64,000 nucleotides of DNA, taken from assembly GCA_020630575.1 (NCBI GenBank), contig JAHDBD010000001.1, forward strand, positions 186,001-250,000, read 5' to 3'. The notes beneath the pieces are model-generated. The model was not told the DNA's origin. It did not search any database and saw only the letters and a list, made by a program, of their open reading frames with translations. Both the position numbers and the translations under genes were made by a program. Source of the DNA: Bernardetia sp. (lineage in GTDB: Bacteria > Bacteroidota > Bacteroidia > Cytophagales > Bernardetiaceae). This document shows positions 1-8,595 of this stretch, in pieces (the first letter of the stretch is position 1; every line of letters starts with the position of its first letter).

Positions 1-59
1 GGTTCTATTTCGTAATTTACAAATGCTAATTTTCGCCATTCTGCTATTAGAAAACTCAT
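1..59 (-). CDS. DUF2071 / YqjF-like protein, N-terminal fragment
   Basis: Only the first 19 codons are inside the window; the gene runs off the left edge on the minus strand. It starts at an ATG at 57-59 and reads MSFLIAEWRKLAFVNYEIE. The pattern of an AEWR(K/N)L block followed by a hydrophobic-NYE stretch is how many YqjF/DUF2071 proteins begin. The function of that family is not established. It is divergent from the ABC transporter gene downstream. The call rests on a short N-terminal match, so it is tentative. Confidence 0.55.
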   Translation of the reverse strand, partial: MSFLIAEWRKLAFVNYEIE

Positions 60-260
60 TTTTTTAGATTAAAATAATGGGTTGGAATAAAGTAGGTGTA
101 AAATCAAATATAGCTTATAAATCTTACAATTCAATTTCAGTTCTTAAAAAATCAAAACTAGCCTTTTTAGAGATAAAAAAGTTCAAATCAAATCTAACTT
201 TTAGTGTATCTTTATCGTTAAGACCAAATCATTGTAGCTACAAGCATTTTCTCTGTTCTG

Positions 261-281
261 ATTCAAGTGTCGCACTTGAAT
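261..281. repeat. Perfect 9-bp hairpin upstream of the ABC gene
   Basis: The arms ATTCAAGTG (261-269) and CACTTGAAT (273-281) are perfectly complementary around a TCG loop. It lies 18 bp before the ABC transporter start, in the only sizeable gap (60-299) at this end. It may be an operator, a 5' UTR hairpin or a REP-type repeat; only this one copy was found in the window. The rest of 60-260 shows nothing else convincing. Confidence 0.5.
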
Positions 282-299
282 TAAATAATATCTATAAAA

Positions 300-2087
300 A
301 TGAAAGAACTTTTTGCCTTAAATAAATATTTTTATCGTTACAAATGGCATCTCTTGGGAGGCATTTTTTTCGTGTTGTTATCTTGTGTTTTTGCTATTAT
401 TCCTGCTCAAATTGTTCGTCATGCTTTTGATTTGATAACCAATACAATCAGAATGAATGATCTGTTTGAAGGAACGGCTTCACAAGATCAAGTAATGATT
501 ACTTTCAGAAATGTAGTCTTGCTTTATGGTGGAATTATTTTACTAATGGCTCTTATTCGTGGTGTGTTTCTGTTTCTGCAACGCCAAACCATTATCGTTA
601 TGTCAAGGCTGATTGAATATGATTTGAAAAATGACATTTATGTTCATTATCAAAAATTACCGTTGGCTTTTTACAGAAAAAATAATACAGGCGACCTAAT
701 GAATCGTATTTCAGAAGATGTTTCACAAGTCAGAATGTATCTAGGACCTGCCATTATGTATACAATTAATATGATTGGAACGGCAGTTTTGGTAATCTCT
801 TATATGCTTACCATTAATGTACGCCTTACACTTTTTGCTCTTTTGCCTTTGCCTATTCTTTCTATTAGTATTTATTATGTCAATAATTTGATAAATAAAC
901 GTTCTATCCTGATTCAACAAAGTTTGTCTAAGATGACAACATTTGTTCAAGAAGCTTTTTCAGGAATTCGTGTTATGAAGGCATATATTAGAGAAGACGA
1001 TTTTTCAAAAGAATTTGAAGGAGAAACAAAAGATTATTTTAATAAATCGCTTAGTTTGGTTCGTGTAGATTCACTTTTTATGCCTTTGATTGTTGGATTG
1101 ATTGGGTTGAGTACAATTCTGACAGTTTATGTGGGTGGAATTGAGGTAATGAGAGGAACAATTACTACAGGAAATATTGCTGAATTTGTAATTTATGTAA
1201 ATCTACTCACTTGGCCAGTTGCTTCTTTAGGTTGGGTTACTAGTCTTACACAGCGTGCAGCAGCATCACAGGAGCGCATTAATGAATTTTTGAATACAAA
1301 AAGTGAAATTCTATCAACAGTAAACAAAACAACTACAATAAAAGGAGAAGTCAAGTTTGATAATGTAACTTTTGTTTATCCAGATTCTGGGATAAAAGCT
1401 TTAGATAATGTCAGTTTTGAAATTCGTGAAGGACAAACACTTGCTATTTTGGGTACGACAGGTTCAGGTAAAAGTACGATTGCCAACCTTATTTGTAGAA
1501 TGTACGACGTAACAGAAGGCAAAATTTTGATAGACAAAACAGCTATTCAAGATTATGAAATAACCTATTTGCGTTCGAATGTTGGTTATGTTCCACAGGA
1601 AGTATTTTTGTTTTCTGACTCTATTCGTAATAATATTGCTTTTGGATTCAATGAAAATGATTTTGAAGAAAATCAGATTAAAGAGGCAGCAGCAGATGCA
1701 GACCTTCTAGAAAATATCGAACGCTTTCCTGAAGGATTCGAAACAATGTTAGGAGAACGAGGAATTACCCTTTCAGGAGGACAAAAACAACGTGTCAGTA
1801 TTGCTAGAGCAATTATTCGTAATCCAAAAATATTGATTTTGGATGATAGCCTTTCAGCAGTAGATACAAAGACAGAGAACGCCATTCTTGGAAATATGAA
1901 GCGAATAATGAAAGATAGAACATCAATTATTATTTCACATCGTGTTTCTTCTGCCAAACTTGCCGATTATATTATTTTCTTAGATGAAGGTAAAATAACT
2001 GAACAAGGAACACATGAAGAACTTTTAAAACTTGGTGGACTTTATACACAACTTTATGAAAAGCAATTGCACGAAGAGGTTTCTTAA
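300..2087 (+). CDS. ABC transporter, fused permease and ATPase (half-transporter)
   Basis: This is an MsbA/MdlB-type exporter half-transporter in the inner membrane (595 aa). Residues about 15-320 hold the six-helix transmembrane domain and the C-terminal 240 residues the nucleotide-binding domain. The Walker A motif is GTTGSGKST (about 384-392), the signature LSGGQ (about 490) and the Walker B LILDDSLSAVD (about 513). The residue after the Walker B aspartate is Asp instead of the usual catalytic Glu. That substitution is typical of the degenerate-site subunit of heterodimeric exporters (MdlA/B, BmrC/D type). No partner half-transporter is adjacent on the visible side. The substrate cannot be told from sequence. 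The ATG at 300 gives a normal amphipathic N-terminus. Confidence 0.93.
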   Translation: MKELFALNKYFYRYKWHLLGGIFFVLLSCVFAIIPAQIVRHAFDLITNTIRMNDLFEGTASQDQVMITFRNVVLLYGGIILLMALIRGVFLFLQRQTIIVMSRLIEYDLKNDIYVHYQKLPLAFYRKNNTGDLMNRISEDVSQVRMYLGPAIMYTINMIGTAVLVISYMLTINVRLTLFALLPLPILSISIYYVNNLINKRSILIQQSLSKMTTFVQEAFSGIRVMKAYIREDDFSKEFEGETKDYFNKSLSLVRVDSLFMPLIVGLIGLSTILTVYVGGIEVMRGTITTGNIAEFVIYVNLLTWPVASLGWVTSLTQRAAASQERINEFLNTKSEILSTVNKTTTIKGEVKFDNVTFVYPDSGIKALDNVSFEIREGQTLAILGTTGSGKSTIANLICRMYDVTEGKILIDKTAIQDYEITYLRSNVGYVPQEVFLFSDSIRNNIAFGFNENDFEENQIKEAAADADLLENIERFPEGFETMLGERGITLSGGQKQRVSIARAIIRNPKILILDDSLSAVDTKTENAILGNMKRIMKDRTSIIISHRVSSAKLADYIIFLDEGKITEQGTHEELLKLGGLYTQLYEKQLHEEVS

Positions 2088-2093
2088 TCAAAT

Positions 2094-2180
2094 TGTAGTT
2101 TATAGGTGGTAAGTTGTAAGCAAATTATAGAATTAAAAACGAAATTGTATAGTTACCACCTACCACTTATAATTTACAAC
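2094..2180. terminator. Imperfect inverted repeat between convergent genes
   Basis: Arms around 2094-2112 and 2153-2180 pair around the element GGTGGTAA / TTACCACC; the right arm carries a 7-8 nt internal duplication. The repeat sits in the short gap between the converging ABC and SpoIIAA-like genes, so it may end both transcripts. There is no long T-run, which makes the terminator call weak. Confidence 0.35.
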
Positions 2181-2184
2181 TGGT

Positions 2185-2601
2185 TTAAGCTATTTTAATC
2201 CAATCTTCAGCAGATTTTACAGTGCTAAAATATTCAACCTTAATAAGATCTTGATAGTGCATACGAGCCATAGCCGAAATTTGTGCAGCAGGATAACGTT
2301 TGAAAAAATCACGCTCTTGTATAATTGCCATAGCTCGGTAACCAGCTTCTAAAGCACGTTTTAACCAATCTTGCATTGCCCAATTTAGGTCGTCAGAAGA
2401 GATGCCTTTTGTTATTTTACGGTCATCATTTATAATTTTAGATACTTGATGTTCGCTCATCCAATCTATGGTATCGTTTAATGCTTTTCTGTAGCCTTCA
2501 CTGTGCATCTCGCCACGCCATTTTATCATGACACAAGGTACTTCTGTATTTAGTTTTATTAAATACTGTGGTGTTTCGGCTAAAATCTTGAATTCAGTCA
2601 T
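2185..2601 (-). CDS. SpoIIAA/STAS-like small cytosolic protein
   Basis: A 138-residue soluble protein without signal peptide or membrane segment. The arrangement is a short beta start (FKILAETPQYLIKLN), an alternating alpha/beta core and a C-terminal 'FSTVKSAEDWIK' helix. It resembles the SpoIIAA-like/STAS fold proteins common in Cytophagales, which often end in 'F.s...A..Wl'. No catalytic motif is visible. The ATG at 2601 is preceded by an A/T-rich leader with a TAATTTTG box (2668-2675, minus strand) of the Bacteroidota -7 type. It is transcribed in the same direction as RidA upstream, but an 84-bp gap separates them. The fold call is an inference; the specific role is unknown. Confidence 0.55.
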   Translation of the reverse strand: MTEFKILAETPQYLIKLNTEVPCVMIKWRGEMHSEGYRKALNDTIDWMSEHQVSKIINDDRKITKGISSDDLNWAMQDWLKRALEAGYRAMAIIQERDFFKRYPAAQISAMARMHYQDLIKVEYFSTVKSAEDWIKIA

Positions 2602-2685
2602 TGGGAATCTATATTTTTTGTTCTATTAAGTTTCTAGTTGATAAGTTCTGTTTTTTAAAACAAGATGCAAAATTACACAATTTTA

Positions 2686-3102
2686 TTAAATTGTAGCTAC
2701 ACATTTTAGCTCAATAGCAATAGGAGTTGGAAGAGCTGTAATGCCTAAAGTTGTTCTACAAGGTTGATTGTCTTTAAAATATTCTGCATAAACTTTATTA
2801 TACTTTTTAAAATCATCTTCCATATTAGTAAGAAAGACCGTAACATCAACAAGTTTATCCCAACTGCTTCCACTTGCTTCCAAAATAGCTTTTATATTTT
2901 GAAAAACGGTATGACATTGTGCTTCTATATCATAAGAAACTAGCTTTCCATTTTCATCATATACATTTCCATGTATTTCGTTGGTTTTGGCATCTCTTGC
3001 TCCTACTCCAGATAGAAATAATAAATTACCTACTTTGCGTGCATGAGGATACAAACCGACAGGTTTTGGAGCGTTATTCGTTTCAAATTTTTGATTAGAC
3101 AT
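2686..3102 (-). CDS. RidA family (YjgF/YER057c/UK114) deaminase-like protein
   Basis: A 138-residue protein with the RidA fold signature: 'YPHARKVGNLLFLSGVGARD' near the N-terminus, 'VFQNIKAILEASGSSWDKLVDVTVFLTNM' in the middle and 'PCRTTLGITALPTPIAIELKCVA' at the end. In canonical RidA the Arg of the 'xxRTT' motif binds the carboxylate of enamine/imine intermediates, and that Arg is present here. The family hydrolyses reactive enamines from PLP enzymes or acts in aromatic-acid deamination. The Cys in 'QPCRTT' is also conserved. The exact subgroup (RidA versus 2-aminomuconate deaminase-like) cannot be settled. No biosynthetic neighbours help. Confidence 0.9.
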   Translation of the reverse strand: MSNQKFETNNAPKPVGLYPHARKVGNLLFLSGVGARDAKTNEIHGNVYDENGKLVSYDIEAQCHTVFQNIKAILEASGSSWDKLVDVTVFLTNMEDDFKKYNKVYAEYFKDNQPCRTTLGITALPTPIAIELKCVATI

Positions 3103-3397
3103 AATTAAAATAAATTTAGAAGTTAGATTTAGCTACGCTGACTTTCAGTTCAGAAGTTAGAAATAAATATAAAAATTAAAAGAATAAAATTAAGGTAAAA
3201 CTGTATTCTTATCCTCTTTGAAATCTGTGTTTAACAAAACGATTTCCACAAAAATCATTAATTTTGATTTGCTTTTCAGAAGATAGAATAATTCTTTATT
3301 CAAACCTTCGTTCCATAAAAAGATAAAAGATATAGAATACCCATCTTGTTTTCAAAGCTAAAAAAAATAAAATTAATTATAAGCGACAAATCAAATT

Positions 3398-4399
3398 ATG
3401 AAAAAAATAAAACTTACCATTTCTTTACTTTTTCTATTTACTTCTTTGCTCTTCTCTGCTTGTTCTATTCAAAAAGAAACACTACCTGATATTTCGAATT
3501 TGAAAGTCAATGTAGAAATAGAAAGAGTAGATAGAAAGATATTTGATGGGCAAAGTAAAGATTCAATTTTGGCTTATCTAAAAGAAAACCCAGATTTATT
3601 ATTGAAAGGTTTTCGTGTCAATGACATACGTATTTTGGAAGAGTTAGTAAAGCGAGCAAATGATCCTTATATTGATACTGTACAAAATCAAGTAGATGAA
3701 CTTTATGACTTTGATGAGCTAAGAGAGCAACTAAATGATGTTTTTAGTTATACAAAATTCTATTATCCTGATTTTTATGTTCCTAAAGTGTATACAATTG
3801 TTGCAGGATATGAAATGGATGTTGTGCCAAGTGATAGTATGTTTTTGGTTGGCTTAGATTATTTTTTGGGGGAGCAGTCGTATTATCGTCCTCCAATTGA
3901 AGCTGTTCCAAATTACCTTTGGGAGCGTTATCACCCAGAAGCTATTCAAACGCATATTGCAAGAGAACTTTCAGGTAGATATAATCTCAGTAATCCTTCA
4001 GATAATAGTTTAGTCAATGAGATGATTTGGTGGGGAAAAACCTATTATTTCATTGAAAAAGTAGTTCCAAAAGCTGCCGATTCATTAGTAATTGGCTATT
4101 CACATCAAGAAATTGAGGATTGTGAAACGTATCAAACTGATGTTTGGGGGCATTTTGTAAAGCAAGAATTATTTTACAATACTTCACAAATAGAAAAACG
4201 AAAATATTTAGAAGCTCGTCCTCATACTTTCGAAATTGGCCAAGAATGCCCTGGGCGAATTGCTCAATGGTTGGGTTGGCAAATAGTAAGAGCTTATATG
4301 GAGCAAAATCCTGAGGTTACCTTACCTGAGCTTATGAAAATGAAAAATCATAAAGAGATTTTTGAGCAATCAAAATATCGTCCGAAACAGAAAGAGTAA
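3398..4399 (+). CDS. gldB: Gliding motility lipoprotein GldB
   Basis: A 333-residue lipoprotein: charged start MKKIK, hydrophobic helix and lipobox 'LLFSAC' with the modified Cys at residue 21. The body matches the GldB family, with 'VEIERVDRKIF' after the signal, 'FLVGLDYFLG' mid-protein, 'NEMIWWGKTYYFIEKVVPKAADS' and the C-terminal block 'CPGRIAQWLGWQIVRAYM ... IFEQSKYRP'. GldB is required for gliding and for type IX secretion-linked motility in Flavobacterium johnsoniae; it is thought to act at the cell envelope. In flavobacteria gldC usually follows, but here the next gene is an unrelated DUF5686 protein. The 295-bp gap upstream (3103-3397) shows no clear feature. Confidence 0.9.
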   Translation: MKKIKLTISLLFLFTSLLFSACSIQKETLPDISNLKVNVEIERVDRKIFDGQSKDSILAYLKENPDLLLKGFRVNDIRILEELVKRANDPYIDTVQNQVDELYDFDELREQLNDVFSYTKFYYPDFYVPKVYTIVAGYEMDVVPSDSMFLVGLDYFLGEQSYYRPPIEAVPNYLWERYHPEAIQTHIARELSGRYNLSNPSDNSLVNEMIWWGKTYYFIEKVVPKAADSLVIGYSHQEIEDCETYQTDVWGHFVKQELFYNTSQIEKRKYLEARPHTFEIGQECPGRIAQWLGWQIVRAYMEQNPEVTLPELMKMKNHKEIFEQSKYRPKQKE

Positions 4400-4544
4400 T
4401 ATTTCATTCCCTAATTTTCCTTAAAAACAAAAACCAACATGCAACGCTTGTAAGTTATTTGTAGTCTAAAAGACAAATTAACTAAAAATAAAATTCCAAT
4501 AGAATTTTAAAGAACTCTGTTCACATCTTTAACAAACTAACTCA

Positions 4545-7295
4545 ATGCGTTATTTTTCAACTCTACTACTGTTTTCTTTGTATTTTCTTTTTTCATTTGA
4601 TTCAAATGCAGCTCGTGTTTTTGGAAAAGCAACTTCCTCAGATGGCGAATCAATGCCATTTTTGACAGTTTATGAAGAAGGAACAACCTACGGAACAACG
4701 ACAAATCAAGAAGGAAGTTATTTTTTAGAATTAGAAGAAGGAACACATCAAATAGTTTTTCGTTATGTTGGTTTTCAATCTCAAACGCATACAGTTGTTA
4801 TAAAAAATGGAAAAAATGTTGAGTTAAATGTAGTAATGCAGACTTCTACACAAGGCTTAAAAGAAGTTGTGGTTACACCCAATGGAGAAGACCCTGCTTA
4901 TGCTGTAATTCGTGCAGCACAGAAAAAAAGAGAGTTTTACAGAACTCAAAATAAAGCCTTTTCGTGTGATGTCTATATAAAAAATGTTCAGAAACTAGAT
5001 GAATTTAAAGTTCCCAAACTTTTAGAAAATGATGATATAGAAGAGTTTCGCAAGGAATGGGAAAAAAACAAAATTGTTTATTTTTCTGAATCTGTTTCAA
5101 AGTATTATTTTCTTGCTCCAAACAAACGAAAAGAAGTAGTTATTTCTTCAAAAGTAAGTGGCGATAGAGGAGGTTTTTCGTGGAATAGTGCACTTTATTT
5201 GAGTTTTGATATTTATGAAAATACGATTGACGCACCTATTGGCGACCGTCCTTTTGTTTCGCCGATTGCAGCAGGTGCGATGCTTTATTATGAATACCAA
5301 CATGAAGGCGAGTTTATGGACAAAGGTGTAAATGTTCACAAAATTCGTGTTTTTCCTCGCTCAAAAGGGCAACCTTTATTTGGTGGAGTAATTTATATTC
5401 AAGATAGTACGTGGCGAGTTCATAGCACAGATTTAGAGGTTTCAAAAGATGTTGGATTAGAGTTTATTGATAAACTTAGTATCAAGCAAACATTTGTTCC
5501 TGTATCAAAAAATAATGCTGATGATATTTGGCTTTGTAGTACGCAGGCTTTTTCTTTTAAATATTCTATTGCAATGATGGGAGCAAAAGTAGTTGGACAC
5601 GGAGATTATGCAGGAAGTTTTTCAAATTATGATGTAACTCCAAACTTTACAAAAGCACAATTACAAGCCGATACAAAAGGGAAAACATTGCCCAGTCTTG
5701 CATTATCCAAAAGAGATAAAAAGAAAATAATTGAACCTAAAAAAGAAAAGTTAGAGAATCAAACAGAACAAAAAAATCAAACAGAAGTAGAAGATAAAAC
5801 TGAAACGACAACAGAAAATTTAGCTCAAAACATAGAAAAAGATTCTCTTTCCAGTCTGAAAAATGACTTAGAAACAATGGCTTTGGAACGTAAATTTTTC
5901 AATAAAGAAGTTTCTATTGTTTCAGATAGTTCTAATCTGAAAAGTGCAGAATATTGGGAAAAGATGCGTCCTGTACCTCTGACAGAAGAAGAGTCTGGGC
6001 ATTATGTGAGAAGTGATAGTGTAGAAAAAGCACAAAATGACCCTGTTTATTTGGATTCTATGGATAGAAAAGCAAATAAATTTAAGGCTCTTGATTTGCT
6101 TACAGGCTATACTTACCGAAACCGAAAGCGAGAATTGACTTTTAATTTTGTACCGATTACTCAAAATATTCAAGCCAATACAGTTGAAGGCTATGTTTTG
6201 AATGCTGGTGTGAATCTAAGGAAATTTAGAGAACGAAATTTTAGCACGACACAAGTAGGTTTAGATGGTCGTTATGGTTTTAACAGTAATAAGTTTTACG
6301 CAAAAGTAAATTTTCTTCATCGTTTTAATCAGACTAATAGTGCTTATGTTTATTTGCAAGGAGGAAGTTTTGTAGAACAGTTTGATACAGATGCTATTTC
6401 GCCTTTTGTAAATGGAATTTACACACTTTTTAGAGAAGAAAATTATCAAAAATTATTTGAAAAGCGTTTTGTTCAAGCCAGTACGGGCGCACGTATTTTT
6501 GATGGTGCATTTCTTCGTTTGCAGGGAGCTTTTGAACAGCGTATTCCTCTTCAAAACTCAAATCCAACACTAAAACCTTATTTTAATAGAGATGAAGTAG
6601 AATTTACACCTAATCTGCCAACAGATTTTAATGGAAATGATGTGTTTTTTGAAAAACACAATGCTTTTATTTTTAAGGCACAACTTCGTTATCGCATTGG
6701 AGAAAAGTATATTTTGCGCCCAAAACAAAGAATTACGATAGAGAGTAATTACCCAACTTTTACACTTACATACTCACAAGGAATTCCAACTATTTTTGAT
6801 AGTAAAACTGATTTTGGTCAGCTTAATTTAAATATAAAAGATGATGTTAGTTTGGGTGTTGTGGGTTCGTTGAATTATGAAGCACAAGCAGGAACATTTT
6901 TATGGAATAATTATACTTCTTTTGCTGATAATTTTCATTTCCAAACTTCTCCGATTTTACTTTCTCAGTCTCGTTTGCGTCAATTTCTATTATTACCATA
7001 TTACCAATATAGTACAACAGATAATTTTGCCGAATTTCATGCAGAACATCATTTTAATGGGTATATTATGAACCGAATTCCACTAATGAAAAAATTAAAA
7101 TGGCAACTAGTAGCAGGAGCGCATTATCTTTATACACCAAATACGCCCAATTATACAGAAGTTAGTGTAGGTTTTGAGCGTATATTCAAAGTGCTGAGAG
7201 TGGATGCCGTTTGGGCTGTCAATCCAAGTTTGCAGAACGAAATCGAAACTGGATTAGGTAAAAACTTTGGTCTTCGTTTGAGATTTGGGTTTTAG
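4545..7295 (+). CDS. DUF5686 family outer-membrane protein with CarboxypepD_reg-like N-terminus
   Basis: A 916-residue exported protein. Residues 1-22 are a signal peptide ending at 'SNA'. Residues about 24-100 form a carboxypeptidase-regulatory-like Ig domain ('ARVFGKATSSDGESMPFLTVYEEGTTYGTTTNQEGSYFLEL'), as found at the N-terminus of SusC and other Bacteroidota surface proteins. The remainder fits DUF5686, with a lysine/glutamate-rich linker (about 385-425) and a C-terminal half rich in alternating aromatic strands ending in 'GLGKNFGLRLRFGF'. A C-terminal aromatic strand is typical of an outer-membrane beta-barrel. Its molecular role is not known. It converges on the DUF4476 gene, with a perfect hairpin 7 bp after the stop. 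Confidence 0.88.
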   Translation: MRYFSTLLLFSLYFLFSFDSNAARVFGKATSSDGESMPFLTVYEEGTTYGTTTNQEGSYFLELEEGTHQIVFRYVGFQSQTHTVVIKNGKNVELNVVMQTSTQGLKEVVVTPNGEDPAYAVIRAAQKKREFYRTQNKAFSCDVYIKNVQKLDEFKVPKLLENDDIEEFRKEWEKNKIVYFSESVSKYYFLAPNKRKEVVISSKVSGDRGGFSWNSALYLSFDIYENTIDAPIGDRPFVSPIAAGAMLYYEYQHEGEFMDKGVNVHKIRVFPRSKGQPLFGGVIYIQDSTWRVHSTDLEVSKDVGLEFIDKLSIKQTFVPVSKNNADDIWLCSTQAFSFKYSIAMMGAKVVGHGDYAGSFSNYDVTPNFTKAQLQADTKGKTLPSLALSKRDKKKIIEPKKEKLENQTEQKNQTEVEDKTETTTENLAQNIEKDSLSSLKNDLETMALERKFFNKEVSIVSDSSNLKSAEYWEKMRPVPLTEEESGHYVRSDSVEKAQNDPVYLDSMDRKANKFKALDLLTGYTYRNRKRELTFNFVPITQNIQANTVEGYVLNAGVNLRKFRERNFSTTQVGLDGRYGFNSNKFYAKVNFLHRFNQTNSAYVYLQGGSFVEQFDTDAISPFVNGIYTLFREENYQKLFEKRFVQASTGARIFDGAFLRLQGAFEQRIPLQNSNPTLKPYFNRDEVEFTPNLPTDFNGNDVFFEKHNAFIFKAQLRYRIGEKYILRPKQRITIESNYPTFTLTYSQGIPTIFDSKTDFGQLNLNIKDDVSLGVVGSLNYEAQAGTFLWNNYTSFADNFHFQTSPILLSQSRLRQFLLLPYYQYSTTDNFAEFHAEHHFNGYIMNRIPLMKKLKWQLVAGAHYLYTPNTPNYTEVSVGFERIFKVLRVDAVWAVNPSLQNEIETGLGKNFGLRLRFGF

Positions 7296-7301
7296 ATTGC
7301 C

Positions 7302-7324
7302 GTTGTCGGTGTCTCACCGACAAC
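7302..7324. repeat. REP-like hairpin, copy 1 (perfect 10-bp stem)
   Basis: The stem GTTGTCGGTG / CACCGACAAC closes a TCT loop. It sits exactly between two converging stop codons, so it could also act as a bidirectional terminator. It is the best-paired member of a family with copies near 17905, 47487, 51602, 57191 and 58368. Confidence 0.8.
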
Positions 7325-7330
7325 TTTCAA

Positions 7331-8242
7331 CTAAAAAGCATTTTCAAAAAGTTCTTCTAAAGCTCCAGAAGACTCACAATTGATGCCTTTTCGTTTACAA
7401 AAATCAGTTATTTTGACGTGGTGCATAGGAGACATAATTGCTTTTTTGACATTACAAAAATCTGATTTGTTGATAACTCTTCTGTAAGCATATTTGGCAA
7501 AAACAACTTGGTCATCAGGCATTTGAATAATATCTAAAATATCAATGAGTTGATAAACTGTAATGCAATGTTCTGCAATCATTCTTTTTGCAATTTTTAC
7601 TTTGTCATCTGCCATGTGTCCTTCCGAAATTGCAGTAATTACGTGTTCGAAATCTTCATCACCAATAGAGCTTTCTGAACAAGTAGATTGAGTTTCCAAT
7701 TTAGTTTCTTCTTCTGTTCTATCTTTACGACTTTCTGTTTTTGATTGTTTCCTTTTAGTAATTTGTATTTTTGTATCTCTTTTTTGAGCTTGTGATTGTT
7801 CATACAAAAGGTCAAAATCTTTGTGTTCATCTTCATTTATCATTCCTTTTATTTTATGAAAAAGATGCTTTTCAGAAGTTCTTCCGTAGGCAAAACGAGT
7901 AAACTCCATTCTATCATACTCATCCAAATAAGACAAAATAGAAGTAATTTGATAAACAGTTAAACATTTTTCTAGAGTTAATTCTTTTGCTGTTTCAAGT
8001 TTGTTTTCATCAAAGAAATTATCATCTATTAATTCTAATATTTTTTCAAGGTCAATATTACTAATTGGATTTTTACAGCCAGTTTCAAACAAACTTTCTC
8101 CATCTAAAGTCAAATCTAAGCCAAGTTCTAGTCGTAGAGTTTCCTTATTTTCTTTTTCCAATTCTTGCTCATAAGAACTAGAACCACAACTAAAAAGTAT
8201 TGTACAAACTAAAAGAACAAATAGAATATTTATGTATTTCAT
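7331..8242 (-). CDS. Lipoprotein with two DUF4476 domains
   Basis: A 303-residue lipoprotein: MKYINILFVLLVCTILFSC places the acylated Cys at residue 19. Two related blocks follow. Each has the DUF4476 pattern of a Phe/Asp-rich helix, 'K.(E/I)xAK', 'CLTVYQITSILSYL' or 'CITVYQLIDILDII', then 'FAKYAY'. They cover about residues 60-140 and 200-280. A Lys/Glu/Thr/Gln-rich linker (about 150-195) separates them. DUF4476 is common in Bacteroidota envelope proteins, but its function is unknown. Duplication of the domain inside one protein is apparent from the repeated motif. It faces the DUF5686 gene tail to tail. Confidence 0.82.
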   Translation of the reverse strand: MKYINILFVLLVCTILFSCGSSSYEQELEKENKETLRLELGLDLTLDGESLFETGCKNPISNIDLEKILELIDDNFFDENKLETAKELTLEKCLTVYQITSILSYLDEYDRMEFTRFAYGRTSEKHLFHKIKGMINEDEHKDFDLLYEQSQAQKRDTKIQITKRKQSKTESRKDRTEEETKLETQSTCSESSIGDEDFEHVITAISEGHMADDKVKIAKRMIAEHCITVYQLIDILDIIQMPDDQVVFAKYAYRRVINKSDFCNVKKAIMSPMHHVKITDFCKRKGINCESSGALEELFENAF

Positions 8243-8273
8243 TGAATAAAATGTAAAGTAGTTAAGGAATAAT

Positions 8274-8437
8274 TTATAACTGATGTTACGTAGTCAAAAA
8301 ACGAAACCCATAACTTTAGTTATGGGAAAGGAGACATGTTGTTTTCTACTATTCTGTGCCTATTTTTCCACGATTAAAATCGTGGGTTTCGTTTCTTTAT
8401 GCAAGAATTTTTATCATTGCGTAATATCAGTTCATAA
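8274..8437. repeat. MITE-like nested palindromic element, copy A
   Basis: The outer arms TTATAACTGATGTTACG (8274-8290) and CGTAATATCAGTTCATAA (8420-8437) are inverted repeats with one mismatch and one extra base. Inside them, AAACGAAACCCA pairs with TGGGTTTCGTTT. Inside that are two perfect hairpins: CCCATAACT/AGTTATGGG with a 2-nt loop and CCACGAT/ATCGTGG with a 4-nt loop. The result is a cruciform-like three-way structure of about 160 bp without an ORF. A degenerate copy lies at 15042-15131. This is the architecture of a non-autonomous mobile repeat; no transposase is in the window. Confidence 0.7.
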
Positions 8438-8535
8438 GTAAAAATTTAAGATTTATTATATTGTACGTACTTTGTTAATGAATGGTTTGAGTTTGATTGC
8501 TTATTTTTTAGCTTTCTTTATTAAATTGATGCAAC

Positions 8536-8573
8536 AAAAAAAGCTAACCTAATGTAAAATTAGCTTAGCTTTT
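8536..8573 (-). terminator. Terminator of the ppx/gppA gene
   Basis: On the minus strand AAGCTAA/TTAGCTT arms (8541-8547 and 8560-8566), extended by an alternative AGCTTTT pairing, are followed by a run of T. The structure lies 23 bp after the Ppx/GppA stop. Confidence 0.6.
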
Positions 8574-8595
8574 AAAAGGTTTTTTCAGGAATAAA

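Noticed and set aside
77-325. 82-aa plus-strand frame upstream of the ABC gene
   Set aside because: Its composition is not protein-like for this genome, it overlaps the ABC start in another phase and has no recognisable domain.
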